A DNA stretch of 64,000 nucleotides from Semisulcospira habei (GCA_036245525.1 BTPG01000004.1:163189025-163253024), one strand, 5' to 3'; numbered from the stretch's first letter, positions 8,407-18,250 are shown. A program made the numbers and translations. The notes: generated by a model from the sequence alone, not told the origin.

Positions 8407-9693
8407 ATGACACAGTCTTACGGATCAAAGTTAGACCCATACAGAAAACTACGTGAACCCCTGGGTGTTAAGGGCATAAGACAATCGATAGTCATCACGA
8501 ACAATCCAAGTACCATAGACCAGAACCAAACACTTACAGTCAAGTTTCCAAACCTAGGTCCCAGTGACGTTATTGTTCCTGGCACTGCACGCCTAGCATT
8601 TAATATTGAACTATCATCAGACGCAGACGTAAACAGAACACTGGTTGACAATCTTGGCAGAGCAATTGTTAGAACTATTAAAGTAAAACTTGAAGGACAG
8701 GAAGTGTTTAGTCTTGACGACTCAGATGTATTTTACTGTTACAAAGATCTTTGGCTCACAAGAGAAGAACGAGATGATCGTATTTACCAAGGTATACAGT
8801 CTGATAATGTTGGTAAACTTCGAATCAATGCTGGAGACAAAACAACTACTGGGGTACCAAAGGAAGTTATATTAGCAGAAACATATGGAACCAGATTTTA
8901 CATTCCACTTGAGTTTGAAATCCTCACAGCTCATCTGCCTTATTATCAAGGGGCACTGAATGACCGTCTGAGCTTTCAACTAACTTTCAATGACTACTCC
9001 AAAGTTATAAAATCATCTGCCACAGATGCAACATACAAGATCTCTAACATTTCCTTGGAATATGAAATTGTCACACATATTGAACTAGCCAGACTCATAC
9101 AAAATCAGTACCAGTCAAGACTTCCAATTTATTATGACAGGGTGATTAGACATAGTTTAATTCCCAAAGACAAGAGTGACCCAATGTGGAACTTAAACTT
9201 AAACACACCAGCCAGGTCACTGAAAGGTATTCTTATGTTGTTTGTTGAACCGGTGAGTCCATACAAAAGAGATTCAGAAAAATTCTACAATCCTAAGATT
9301 ACACATTTGTCCTGTACAATCGAAGGCCGCCCTAATCAAGTGTACGCTTCAGGAATGTTACCTTATCAACACTATGACGAAACCACAAAGTATTTTGCAG
9401 GAGGAAGGATTAGAGATAAACCTGCAAACATTGCGTGCAAAGATCTACATCTGTATGATGTTAGGATCGGACAATACCTTACAAACAAGTATGCACTGTG
9501 GCTAGACCTTCGTAGTACAGATGACGATTATCTTCATGGGTCAGGACGAACTGTCGAGAATGGTAGTGATGGAATAACAATTCAGATACAAAAGAAGGTT
9601 GAAACTGCTGCAGCCATTAACATATATTTGTACCTGATATATGACGCACAACTCAATATTGCAGAAAGCAGACTGAGTGGACACATATATTAA
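8407..9693 (+). CDS. MCP: Major capsid protein (double jelly roll)
   Basis: 428 residues from the ATG at 8407; in-frame upstream codons are not ATG. The C-terminal half carries a signature typical of Polinton major capsid proteins: KGILMLFVEP, a segment near EKFYNPKIT with EGRPNQVYASG, then YALWLDLRSTDD..LHGSGR, and the final strand region NIYLYLIYDAQLNI. By family knowledge these fold as two jelly rolls and trimerise to form icosahedral shells. Strongly conserved with the Polinton 2 copy. The packaging ATPase follows 19 bp downstream on the same strand, the usual morphogenesis pairing. Assignment rests on recalled signatures and context. Confidence 0.8.
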   Translation: MTQSYGSKLDPYRKLREPLGVKGIRQSIVITNNPSTIDQNQTLTVKFPNLGPSDVIVPGTARLAFNIELSSDADVNRTLVDNLGRAIVRTIKVKLEGQEVFSLDDSDVFYCYKDLWLTREERDDRIYQGIQSDNVGKLRINAGDKTTTGVPKEVILAETYGTRFYIPLEFEILTAHLPYYQGALNDRLSFQLTFNDYSKVIKSSATDATYKISNISLEYEIVTHIELARLIQNQYQSRLPIYYDRVIRHSLIPKDKSDPMWNLNLNTPARSLKGILMLFVEPVSPYKRDSEKFYNPKITHLSCTIEGRPNQVYASGMLPYQHYDETTKYFAGGRIRDKPANIACKDLHLYDVRIGQYLTNKYALWLDLRSTDDDYLHGSGRTVENGSDGITIQIQKKVETAAAINIYLYLIYDAQLNIAESRLSGHIY

Positions 9694-9712
9694 AATTATA
9701 TTGTGTATTAAA

Positions 9713-10324
9713 ATGAACCGGAGCTTAATGACACTCGATCCACACTGTGGATTATTTGTTGGTGCCACAGGGTGTGGGAAAACTCAATTCGTACTTGACT
9801 TATTACAAACAAGATACATACACCATTTTGAAAACATTGTAATATTTTGTCCTACAATCAAACACAACAAAGCTTATCACAACCGTTTATTCATTTGGAC
9901 TGACAGCAACATATACTTAGTTGACCCTGAGAAAAAACTGAATGACTACCTACAATATTTTTACAAGCAATTTGAAGGGCAGTCAACATTGTTTATTGTT
10001 GATGACTGTTCTGCAGAGAAAGACATTGTCAAGAAGAGAAACACTCTAGCAGAACTTGCCTTCAGTGGCAGACACGCAAATGTCAGTGTATGGATTCTCA
10101 CTCAGAAATATAATGCTGTACTGAAAGATTTTCGAGAACAGTTAAAGTTTATCTGTTTGTTTTACTGTAAGGATCGTGACAGCTTCGAAGACTGTCTCAG
10201 AGAGAACGATGTCATCCCAAATAAGCATGAACGAGATGATGTAAAAAATAAACTGAAATCAACTAAGCATCTAAAGCTCATTTTAAAGACAGATCAGCCC
10301 ACAGGGTATGGGTTAGTAAATTGA
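9713..10324 (+). CDS. ATP: A32/FtsK-HerA type genome-packaging ATPase
   Basis: 203 residues from the ATG at 9713. Walker A is GATGCGKT (residues 17-24), Walker B is LFIVDD (about 93-98), and a sensor-like SGRHANVSVWILTQKY follows (118-133). This is the compact layout of the poxvirus A32-like ATPases found in Polintons and adintoviruses, thought to pump DNA into capsids. Sited between the major capsid gene and the 115-aa gene. In Polinton 2 a deletion removes everything before residue 124, including both Walker motifs. Confidence 0.9.
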   Translation: MNRSLMTLDPHCGLFVGATGCGKTQFVLDLLQTRYIHHFENIVIFCPTIKHNKAYHNRLFIWTDSNIYLVDPEKKLNDYLQYFYKQFEGQSTLFIVDDCSAEKDIVKKRNTLAELAFSGRHANVSVWILTQKYNAVLKDFREQLKFICLFYCKDRDSFEDCLRENDVIPNKHERDDVKNKLKSTKHLKLILKTDQPTGYGLVN

Positions 10325-10360
10325 TGTAAATTAATTTATACATTTGTTTGTCCAATAAAA

Positions 10361-10708
10361 ATGACAGACGGACAAATCATACAAGTGCTTGATCTCACAC
10401 ACCTTTTCAAAGATGTTATGCACTTTACTGATTTAATATCACCCAAACAGACTTACATAAGCCTTTCAGCACCATCAGAAATATATGTTACATATAGTGT
10501 GACTTTGGTTTATGTCGATGAGCATCCAAATGTGGAGCACATGACAGTTGATTTAAAGACACCTACTTTTAAAGTTGTTGATACCAACTATGGCTGGTTA
10601 GGGGAAGTTTGTTATAGCATATTTAAACAACTACGCAAACTAAATGTTTATATTGACAGTGTTGCAGTTAATAAAGTGGAATTACACAAGGTGAGCCAGC
10701 AGAGTTAA
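10361..10708 (+). CDS. 115-aa fast-evolving small protein
   Basis: Starts MTDGQIIQVLD after TTTGTCCAATAAAAATG. No known domain recognised; a VDLKT.. FKV segment and a C-terminal QLRKL..YI segment are the most stable parts. The Polinton 2 counterpart (50296-50691, 131 aa) is open but much more divergent than its neighbours, in contrast to the capsid and polymerase genes. The leader and first codons resemble those of the polymerase gene downstream (both MTD, both preceded by TTTGTC...AATAAAA). Function unknown. Confidence 0.65.
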   Translation: MTDGQIIQVLDLTHLFKDVMHFTDLISPKQTYISLSAPSEIYVTYSVTLVYVDEHPNVEHMTVDLKTPTFKVVDTNYGWLGEVCYSIFKQLRKLNVYIDSVAVNKVELHKVSQQS

Positions 10709-10750
10709 CGTTAATATTTTTTATTTTATTATTTTGTCGGTCAAATAAAA

Positions 10751-13700
10751 ATGACGGACAATTCACAAAGCCCTGGCCCATCAAACCCTGGCTCATCTGG
10801 TTTAAGAAACGTGTTTCACACAACAAACTTACCTATATCAAATACTAATAATGTTTACGAATCAATAGAAAACTATTTTTCTGTCATACAACAAAATCTT
10901 CTTACAGGCAGTGTTAAGATTCAAATTGTTGCGAAAATAGAATTCACTAGAGTAGACGGTGAGGTGATTGTATCGTATATATCAACAAGACAACACACTG
11001 TTAACACAAGAAGAGAACCGGAGGTAGAGAACGTGTTTAGAGACAGACTATTACCAGACTTTCTCCAGGCGATTGACAGTGCAAAAATGAAGGGGTCTGG
11101 CTGGCACGAAGGACATGTACATGAACTACAATTAAAGCAGTCTAGGTATCATCCTATATTAGGTAAATCATGGTTGCCACTGCCAACAGAAGTTTCGAAC
11201 AAGAAGGCAGTCGTCAACATACAGAACAAAGACAATTTCTGTTTCATGTGGTGTGTACTAGCTAAACTACACTTTGTGAGGTCAAGACCTGATCGCGTAT
11301 CTAACTACATCAAATTTGTAAATGAACTCAACTTTAGTGGCATTGAGTTCCCTGTTAAAATAGAAGACATAGATTTGTTTGAAAAACTAAATCCTGGTAT
11401 ATCTGTGAATGTGTATGTGTGGGATAATAATGCTGAGAACAAGTTACAGCCAATTAGAGTATCCCCAATTGCCCCAACCTACGGTCAGTCAGAAGATAAG
11501 CATGTTGACATGTTGCTAATCGGCGATGACAATAACTTTCACTACACAATTATCAGGAATATGTCACGTCTAATTCACGGACACACAACAAAACACAATG
11601 GGAAACAGGAAGTGTGCAAGAGATGTTTACAGAGATTCTCTTCTATTAAAATAGCACATAATCACATTCTGCACTGCAGGTCAGCTGATGACATACAAAC
11701 AGTACTTAAGTATCCAGATCCTGGTAGTCAAGTGTATTTTAAGAACTATGGGAATCAGCAAAAGCTGCCGTTTGTAGTATACGCAGATTTTGAATCATTG
11801 GTTGTTCAATTTGAAGGTCCTGTTCCAGAGTCATTACCAAAGACTATAAAACTAAGTGACCAAGTGGTGTGTTCTTTTGGATACATTATTGTTAGGTCAG
11901 ACGGTCTTCATTCAGAGCCTGTTATCTACAGAGGTGAAAATGCAGCTTGTCTGTTTTTAACAGAAATGAGACATCTGTATAGTCAGGTAGTACAGTATCT
12001 CACAACATGTCAGATGCCTTTGGTGATGACAGAAGAAGACAAACTGAAATTTGATACAGCTGAGACGTGTTGGATTTGTGAACAACCTTTAGGTGGTGAT
12101 AAAGTTCGTGACCACGATCACATAACTGGGCGTTACAGAGGTGCTGCACATAACAATTGTAACTTGTTATTAAAAATAGATCCTAAGACATACAAGTTAC
12201 CAATCTTTTTCCACAATCTTAAAGGATATGATTCACACATCATCATGCAGGCTGTAGATGAGTCGTACAAAAACATAAGTTGTATTGCCCAGACAACTGA
12301 GAAATACTTGACTTTTAGGTTAGATAAATTAGCATTTTATGACTCCATGCAACATTTGTCTTTAGGGTTGGCTAGTCTGGCAGAAGGACTGACTGAGTAT
12401 CCAATAACAAGTAAATATTTTGAGTCAGACTTGGTTAAGAAAGGTGTCTATCCGTATGAGTACATTGATCACTGGGTTGTGTTTGAAGAAACAAGACTGC
12501 CACCAAAAGAGAAATTTTATTCTACACTAACTGGAAAAGGTATTTCTGACTCTGAATATCAGCATGCTCTTGATGCGTGGGGGAAGTTAGGGTGTCAGAC
12601 AATTGGTGACTATCACGACCAGTACTTGAAAGCTGACGTTTGCTTGCTAGCAGATGTATTTGAAAGTTACCGTGAGAAGGGTTTGTTACACTACAGACTT
12701 GACCCTGCTTGTTACATCACTAGTCCTGGCATGACATGGGATGCATTTTTAAAATCTAGTAAGATATTTATAGACCTGTTGTCTGATCGTACGATGGGTG
12801 AAATGGTGGAACGCGGATTGAGGGGAGGGATTAGTATTGCATCGAACAATTACGCCAGAGCCAACAACAAATATTTGGACAGTCCGGACCTTGACCGGGG
12901 TTTTGACCCCTCAAGCCCGGGGTCAAGGTCATTCATTACGTATTTGGACGCTAACAATTTGTATGGGTTCGCGATGTGTGAATTATTACCCTTGAAAAAC
13001 TTTTGTCTGTATGATTTGTCACAGTATGATGTAACAGACATAACAAACAATATTATGAATCATGACCGAAACGACGCGAAGGGTTGGATCTTTGAAGTAG
13101 ACCTGGAGTACCCGCATCATCTACATGATTATCATAATGATTATCCATTAGCAGTTGAGAAAATGAGTATGACGGGGAAAAAAGAAGACACTAAACTTGT
13201 ACCGAATCTAAATGACAAATTCAATTACGTTTGTCACTACCGCTTGTTGCAGTTTTACATCAGACACGGGTTAGTACTAAAGAAAGTTCACAGAGGAATT
13301 CTATTTGATCAGAGTGCTTTCATGAAAGATTACATAATGAAGAACACAACCCTTCGTGCCAGAGACGGCAACACTGCATTTGACAAAGACTTCTTTAAGC
13401 TTATGAACAATGCCTGTTTTGGCAAGACGATGGAAAATCCTCATCACAGAAAAGATGTGAGACTTGTTACAACTGAATCGGGTGCAATTAAACTTACAGG
13501 TAAGCCTCAGTACACAGGGTACAAAGAGTTTCATTCATCATTGTATGCAGTGTCACTCAAAAAAAAAGATTGTTAAACTGGACAAGCCAGTATTTATTGG
13601 TATGGCAATTCTTGAATTGTCAAAACTGGTGATGCTTGAATTTTATTATGATTACTTCAAATTAAAGTATCCTGACTGTCGATTGTTATACACTGACACT

Positions 13701-14255
13701 GACTCTATGATCATTGATGTGTGTACTGAAGACTTTTATGAAGACATGAAAACAGAGTTACACATGTATGACACGTCTGATTACCCTAAAGACCATCCAC
13801 TGTACAACACACAAAACAAAAAGGTGCCTGGTAAGTTTAAAGATGAACTAAATGGTGTGCCAATAGTTGAGTACGTTGGACTGAGATCAAAAATGTATTC
13901 TATACTGCACCAAAAGGGTAGTCAGTCAAAAGCCAAAGGTATCAAGAAAACAGCAATAAAAAATAAAGACATACGTCATGAACATTACAAGCAAGTGTTA
14001 GATGGTGCATTAATGCCTGATTATCCAAACAAGTCACTGAGATCAAACAAACATAATCTTGAAATAATTCAAACACATAAGAAATCACTTGCAGTTGGAG
14101 ACACGAAAAGAGTGTTTCACACTAAGGAAAAAGCTTATGCACCTGGACATTACAGGCTCAAGTTATCTGAAGATATTTGTGATGAACTGGTTGATGAATT
14201 AATTGACGACTTAGTTACTGAAATGAGTAACGGTGTCTGGGGGAATAATCTGTAA
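10751..14255 (+). CDS. POLB: Protein-primed DNA polymerase B, one frameshift
   Basis: About 1,165 residues over two frames. In order: an N-terminal domain with DNFCFMWCVLAKLH (about 161-174) and FHYTI (263-267); a zinc-finger-like C289-x2-C292...H-x-H..HC; ExoI YADFES (344-349); an HNH-like CWIC...VRDHDHITGRYRGAAH (about 437-470); ExoII FFHNLKGYDSH (about 487-497); ExoIII KADVCLLADVFE; motif A LDANNLYG (about 730); motif B KLMNNACFGK (about 883); motif C YTDTDSM (near 13690). At 13559-13567 there are nine A's against eight in Polinton 2, shifting the frame and ending the first ORF at 13576. This could be a real mutation or an assembly error. The 3' end overlaps integrase by 45 bp, convergent. 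Confidence 0.92.
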
Positions 14256-15176
14256 TTCTTCTCTGACAAATGCCCTCTGGGGTGCAGGGTCATATAGGTA
14301 ATATATTGTTGCGTCTGCGCCGGGAATTATTTTTTTTATATTATGAACGGATGTTGACCAGATGGGGTCTGTCGCTCTGCGCTTTATGTCATTTTCAGCT
14401 TCACCTGGTTGATATAAATATCTCACCTGTTTAGTAAATAAACTTGTGTCGGGTGCTGGGGTTGGGGCTGTTTTTGGCTCTGTAATTGTTTTCAATTTAA
14501 TAGCATCAGCAGGTTTTGGGTGTCCTTCATTGTTCATTGCTTTTATCACATGTGGTAACCTTTGTACCCATTCAGTGTTACGGGTGTCATGCATGAGTTC
14601 CTTTGAATACTGGTAACTGAAAAGTCTTTCTGATAACTGTTTGTTAAAGTTCTCTACAATTGCCTGTGATCTGTGTACACCTGGAATTCCTCGTCTGACC
14701 AGTACGCCATGCTTAGCAAATAACTGATTAACTGCACCTTTGAATTCTGATCCGTCATCAACTTGAACAAGTCTGGGGTATCTTAAAGGGCCTCGACTAT
14801 ATATTTTTGATAAAGCAGTCGCAACTGTACTGGCTGTTTTGTCAGATATGGGTTCAGCGTCTTTGTATCTTGAAGCAATGTCTACGACAGTTAATGCGTA
14901 CTTGTATCGTTTCTTTCTTATTGTGTCATGTGGTAAGAACAAAAGGTCCATTTGGTGTGTGTCATTAGGTGTTGTGTTCTCAAAATGAGGTCTCGTTATC
15001 TTTCTTGGAGCAGGTAAATATATCTGCCAAATTGCCTGTCTCTGTAACCATTGCTTGACTTGATTGAGTGTTATATCTCCGCCCACAGCGGCATGTAATT
15101 TCTGAATAGCGGTTGCTCCTTTATAATACCCTGATGGTGAGTAATATATTTTCGATAGTTTATTTTCGGCTGACAT
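14211..15176 (-). CDS. INT: Retrovirus-like DDE integrase of Polinton
   Basis: 321 residues from MSAENKL (ATG at 15176, after AGAAAAAATG); in-frame upstream codons back to 15212 lack a better start. Catalytic residues are visible as THQMDLLF (D77), VQVDDGSEF (D140) and QAIVENFN (E175), giving a D...D-34-E spacing close to the retroviral D,D35E. The YKYALTVVDIASRYKDAEP stretch is typical of Polinton integrases. The C-terminus has a small basic/beta segment ending FVREELQIIP. It catalyses insertion with 6-bp duplications, matching the CTTGTG flanks. Last gene of the right minus-strand cluster. Confidence 0.93.
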   Translation of the reverse strand: MSAENKLSKIYYSPSGYYKGATAIQKLHAAVGGDITLNQVKQWLQRQAIWQIYLPAPRKITRPHFENTTPNDTHQMDLLFLPHDTIRKKRYKYALTVVDIASRYKDAEPISDKTASTVATALSKIYSRGPLRYPRLVQVDDGSEFKGAVNQLFAKHGVLVRRGIPGVHRSQAIVENFNKQLSERLFSYQYSKELMHDTRNTEWVQRLPHVIKAMNNEGHPKPADAIKLKTITEPKTAPTPAPDTSLFTKQVRYLYQPGEAENDIKRRATDPIWSTSVHNIKKIIPGADATIYYLYDPAPQRAFVREELQIIPPDTVTHFSN

Positions 15177-15594
15177 TTTTTCTAGCAATGAAAACTCCAG
15201 TAAAATAAACAAATATCATTCCCACTAGAACAAAGATTATCTCCCCGTTTCTTTGTTCTGGGCTTGGTTGATAGTAGTCACTTAGTTTCGGTTTTGGGAT
15301 AGACATGTCTTCACCCGTGACTAAAAAATACTCACGGATTGCGTCGTCTGTATTTGAAAACGTATGTTGTGCGTGACCTTCTAGCCTGAGTTTTTCATTG
15401 ATGAAATCAAGTTTCTCAATTCTATTCTTTTCGTAATCCTGTTCTGCCTGCGCTAATTTTTCTGACGCTTCATTATGACGCTTTATTTCTTCTGCAGATT
15501 GTTCTCTACCCATTTTAGAAAAGAGATAATTAGAGCCGCTAAACGCGAGGGCGTTGACCATCGCTCCTCCCACCATAATAGCTATCGTCGCCAT
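15160..15594 (-). CDS. 144-aa protein with two hydrophobic ends
   Basis: Starts MATIAIMVGGAMV. There is a hydrophobic N-terminus (1-20), a charged coiled coil (about 30-70), then FINEKLRLEGHAQHTF..TDDAIREYF, a motif I associate with small Polinton proteins, and a C-terminal membrane segment (IIFVLVGMIFVYFTGVFIA) with a basic tail. Its end overlaps the integrase start by 17 bp, suggesting linked expression. Copy in Polinton 2 is frameshifted near the C-terminus. Function unknown. Confidence 0.7.
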   Translation of the reverse strand: MATIAIMVGGAMVNALAFSGSNYLFSKMGREQSAEEIKRHNEASEKLAQAEQDYEKNRIEKLDFINEKLRLEGHAQHTFSNTDDAIREYFLVTGEDMSIPKPKLSDYYQPSPEQRNGEIIFVLVGMIFVYFTGVFIARKNVSRK

Positions 15595-15605
15595 ATTATT
15601 TTTAT

Positions 15606-15836
15606 TTACATAGAAACATTTTCGGGAATAATTCCCTGTTTAACAAGAAGGTCTTTCGTGGCGATTGACGCTGTTACAACTACAATTAGCTTAGCGCTGT
15701 CTTCGAAATCGAGTCTACTGAGGTCTGGTGATTTCATTTTGAGTAGATTTTTTCCCAGCATAGAAAACGTTACTGCTAATGCACTGATTACTGCAGAGTG
15801 ATACACAAGATTCATTAAATTCTTTGAGTCATTCAT
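15606..15836 (-). CDS. 76-aa small membrane-associated Polinton protein
   Basis: Starts MNDSKNLMN. A hydrophobic helix (about 13-30) is followed by LLKMKSPDLSRLDFEDSAKLIVVVTASIATKDLLVKQGIIPENVSM. The C-terminal part is almost unchanged in Polinton 2 (56413-56598), where a SINE interrupts the N-terminus. Lies 11 bp upstream of the 144-aa gene. Unknown function; probably virion membrane by context. Confidence 0.65.
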   Translation of the reverse strand: MNDSKNLMNLVYHSAVISALAVTFSMLGKNLLKMKSPDLSRLDFEDSAKLIVVVTASIATKDLLVKQGIIPENVSM

Positions 15837-15871
15837 TTCTTAGGCAAGAAAAAATTAAAATAATAAATTTA

Positions 15872-16351
15872 TTACTGCATATGAAATGGGTCGACAACTT
15901 TGGGTATTGTTGGTAATGTGGCGACTTCTGTTTTTGATGATGGAGTGTTTAATTTTTTGGTCACTGTACGAGTCTGTGGCTTGTATTTTTTGTATAATTG
16001 GTAAGCTACAAAACCAGATCCGACAACAAATGCGGCAACTACATATTTTGCTGTTTCAGAATTAGACTGGGTTGAAGGTCTTTCACTTTGATGTGGGTGT
16101 GACAGGGGTGTTGAAAGTCCTGTCAGTCCTAACGGTCCCAACGGTGTTGACGGCGGGTCACTTACATGAGCCTTTTCTGTTAGCGCCTGTAGCTGTAACT
16201 TTTTCTGCTTGTTCCATTCAGCTAAACGTTTACCTGACTGAACCCTCCCTTCATTTTTAATTTTTGTCACTGCGTGAATCGGAGTCTGGACAGGGTCCGA
16301 AACAGGGTTCATCTGTGGGGTCGTTTGGGGGGTCGTCTGTTGGTCGTCCAT
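15872..16351 (-). CDS. 159-aa protein with single transmembrane segment
   Basis: ATG at 16351 after GATAAAAATG. The N-terminal 100 residues are Gln/Pro/Thr-rich and look disordered, with a basic EWNKQKKLQLQA helix. A membrane segment (YVVAAFVVGSGFVAYQLYKKY, about 105-125) and a basic tail ending DPFHMQ follow. The gene starts inside the end of the 183-aa gene (95-bp overlap, different frame). The Polinton 2 copy (57109-57573) is open with the same layout. Function unknown. Confidence 0.65.
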   Translation of the reverse strand: MDDQQTTPQTTPQMNPVSDPVQTPIHAVTKIKNEGRVQSGKRLAEWNKQKKLQLQALTEKAHVSDPPSTPLGPLGLTGLSTPLSHPHQSERPSTQSNSETAKYVVAAFVVGSGFVAYQLYKKYKPQTRTVTKKLNTPSSKTEVATLPTIPKVVDPFHMQ

Positions 16352-16808
16352 TTTTATCAGCAAAAAAATTTAATTTCGTGAAATCGATATGGCTGCTAGT
16401 TACAATTAATGTTACCAGAGGAGCCAGCAAATTACCAAATCTGTAGAATAAAAGGCAAGCTAATTTACCAATTGCACTCGTTACAATGGGGTTACTCTCG
16501 AGGTCATTTGTAAGATTTTCAATGTCTACAGGGCGAGCGTAACTCACAGCTTTTGAATATAAGCAGACAATTGATTTGCTCAAATCACGGGTCATTAGTG
16601 AAGCCATGTGTTGTTCATATTTAAAATGAAGTTTAAATAAATCAGCAGCCGTGAGGGATAGTATATCTTCAGTTGAATAAAGCTTCCCAAGATAAGATTT
16701 CGAATGACCAGAAACCACTACAGATAAAAGTCGTTCCCTTTTCAAATCTAAGTCTATGTTTTCTACAGCGCCAATATCATTTAATAATAATATTTCATCT
16801 GTGTTCAT
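16257..16808 (-). CDS. 183-aa Polinton protein, first gene of right cluster
   Basis: ATG at 16808 after TTATAAAATG. An N-terminal helical domain has LLNDI.AVEN.DLDL and DLFKLHFKYE, a hydrophobic middle has LLFYRFGNLLAPLVTLIVTSSHIDF (about 130-155), and the C-terminal tail is Asp/Pro-rich and disordered. The head and middle are conserved in Polinton 2, where one missing base near 57830 splits the frame. Unknown function. Confidence 0.65.
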   Translation of the reverse strand: MNTDEILLLNDIGAVENIDLDLKRERLLSVVVSGHSKSYLGKLYSTEDILSLTAADLFKLHFKYEQHMASLMTRDLSKSIVCLYSKAVSYARPVDIENLTNDLESNPIVTSAIGKLACLLFYRFGNLLAPLVTLIVTSSHIDFTKLNFFADKNGRPTDDPPNDPTDEPCFGPCPDSDSRSDKN

Positions 16809-16914
16809 TTTATAATGCAATTAAAAAAGATAATTTATAAACACATTTGTTTCTTTGTCAGTAAACCAGACATGAGTACATTAAGCCCTCACATGTAGAA
16901 CCGTTTTGTAAATG

Positions 16915-18244
16915 ATCCCCCTCCTTTCAAATAATAACGTTCCCCTTGTTGAACTTTTGTCATTACTTAGCGATTTGAAAGGGTTTAGCTATAAAGGCCA
17001 TTGACGGGTGAGAGCCTTTTCAAAATGCGGCTCGTGTCTGAATTGAAAAGGAATGGAATGCGGCCGCTAATAGCGCGGCGTGAGGCAACACAAAAGGCGA
17101 TCAACCGTGACACCACCTGGCAGCTCATGCTTACGATAAAATTGTACTGACATGAGTGTCTGTAAGTGCGTGTGTGTGTGTGTGTGTTTGTGTGTGTACG
17201 TCTGTTTGATTGTGTGTTTGTGTGTGTGTACGTCTGTTTGATTGTGTGTTTGTTTGTTTGTTTGTGTGCGCGTCTGTTTGTTTGTGTGTACGTCTGTGTG
17301 TTAGATATTACTTGTTAGTTTCTTATACAACTGTTTTTCCAGCTCCCTGTATAGTGCAGAGTATAGGCCACCGTTTGATTTCTCGGGAACCAGTCATTGA
17401 GTAAATATGAAGTCAATTTCGAAACATGCTGTCTTCTTGAGTGTATGACACCTCTCAGCAAATAGCCTTTTCAGAGCTGTAGAGCCGGCTTCACATAGAG
17501 TGTTAGGTCTCACAGTGAGTTGAACAGTGGCGCGCTACTGTGCCGGCGCGTGGCGACATTAGACACCACAAAGGTAAACAGGTGAGCTGGCTTGAAAAGA
17601 AGCTGATTTAAAACGTGTAAGTTTCACATGAGTGGAGTTTATGTCTGTGTTGTCAAAGCGGGTCTTTCTCTCTCTCTGTGTGCGGTAGCTAATGGGGGTT
17701 TTATTCCCATTCAATCTTAAAACCAATTTACATTTGTGGGGGGTCATGATTTTTTCGATGTGCATTTTCTTAAGGTCAAAAATAAATTGTGTGAATATCG
17801 ACTCAGGTGTGGTACATCGATCTAGCAGCTAAAGGATTTGAAAAGGTTTTGAGCAACGTTGTCAAAACATTGCGACGTGATCATATTTTGTAACTGTTGT
17901 GCATATTTTATTCTGACGCGTCGTACCTAGAGTCAGCTGGCGACGGGCTGTGTTTACGTACATAGTAACATTGCGACAGTAGACATATGAGCTAATTAAG
18001 AGAGATATAAATACTGAGCGGATTGAAGTATTATTAACACAATGACTGAGTTAACCCCTTAAGTATTATTTTTGATTTTCATAAAAATGTGGCTGTTTAA
18101 ATAATGATGATTTAGGGGTAACTTCCAATGGTATTTACTCTGTGCGGGAGACATAGATATGGAGGGCCAAAAAAGATATAATCAAGGGGGTTAACTCAGT
18201 CATTGTGTTAATGATGCTTTAATCCGCTCAGTATTTATATCTCT
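16915..18244 (-). repeat. Polinton 1 right terminal inverted repeat (1,330 bp)
   Basis: Reverse complement of 1838-3167, including the TG/AC microsatellite and the terminal palindrome (17999-18244). Confidence 0.93.
17999..18244. repeat. Right terminal palindrome of Polinton 1
   Basis: Mirror copy of 1838-2083: a Polinton end sequence at 18180-18244 and its inverted copy at about 17999-18060. Confidence 0.88.
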
Positions 18245-18250
18245 CTTGTG
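18245..18250. repeat. Polinton 1 target-site duplication, right
   Basis: CTTGTG, identical to 1832-1837. Confidence 0.95.

Larger units (their letters stand above)
1838..18244 (+). mobile_element. Polinton/Maverick element 1, nearly intact (16,407 bp)
   Basis: The element starts 5'-AGAGATATAAATACTG and ends with its reverse complement, flanked by the duplicated CTTGTG. Inverted repeats of 1,330 bp pair with a constant coordinate sum, so there are no net insertions or deletions between them. The interior holds the Polinton hallmark genes: protein-primed DNA polymerase B, retrovirus-like integrase, A32/FtsK-type ATPase and jelly-roll capsid proteins. Gene blocks are minus (3473-5903), plus (5928-7163), minus (7140-8366), plus (8407-14255) and minus (14211-16808). 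The only break seen in the gene set is one extra A in a homopolymer in the polymerase. I found no adenain-type cysteine protease gene. Confidence 0.95.

Noticed and set aside
13555..13580. Programmed ribosomal frameshift at the A-run in polymerase B
   Set aside because: Polinton 2 has eight A's and reads straight through, so the ninth A in element 1 is more simply a mutation or read error.
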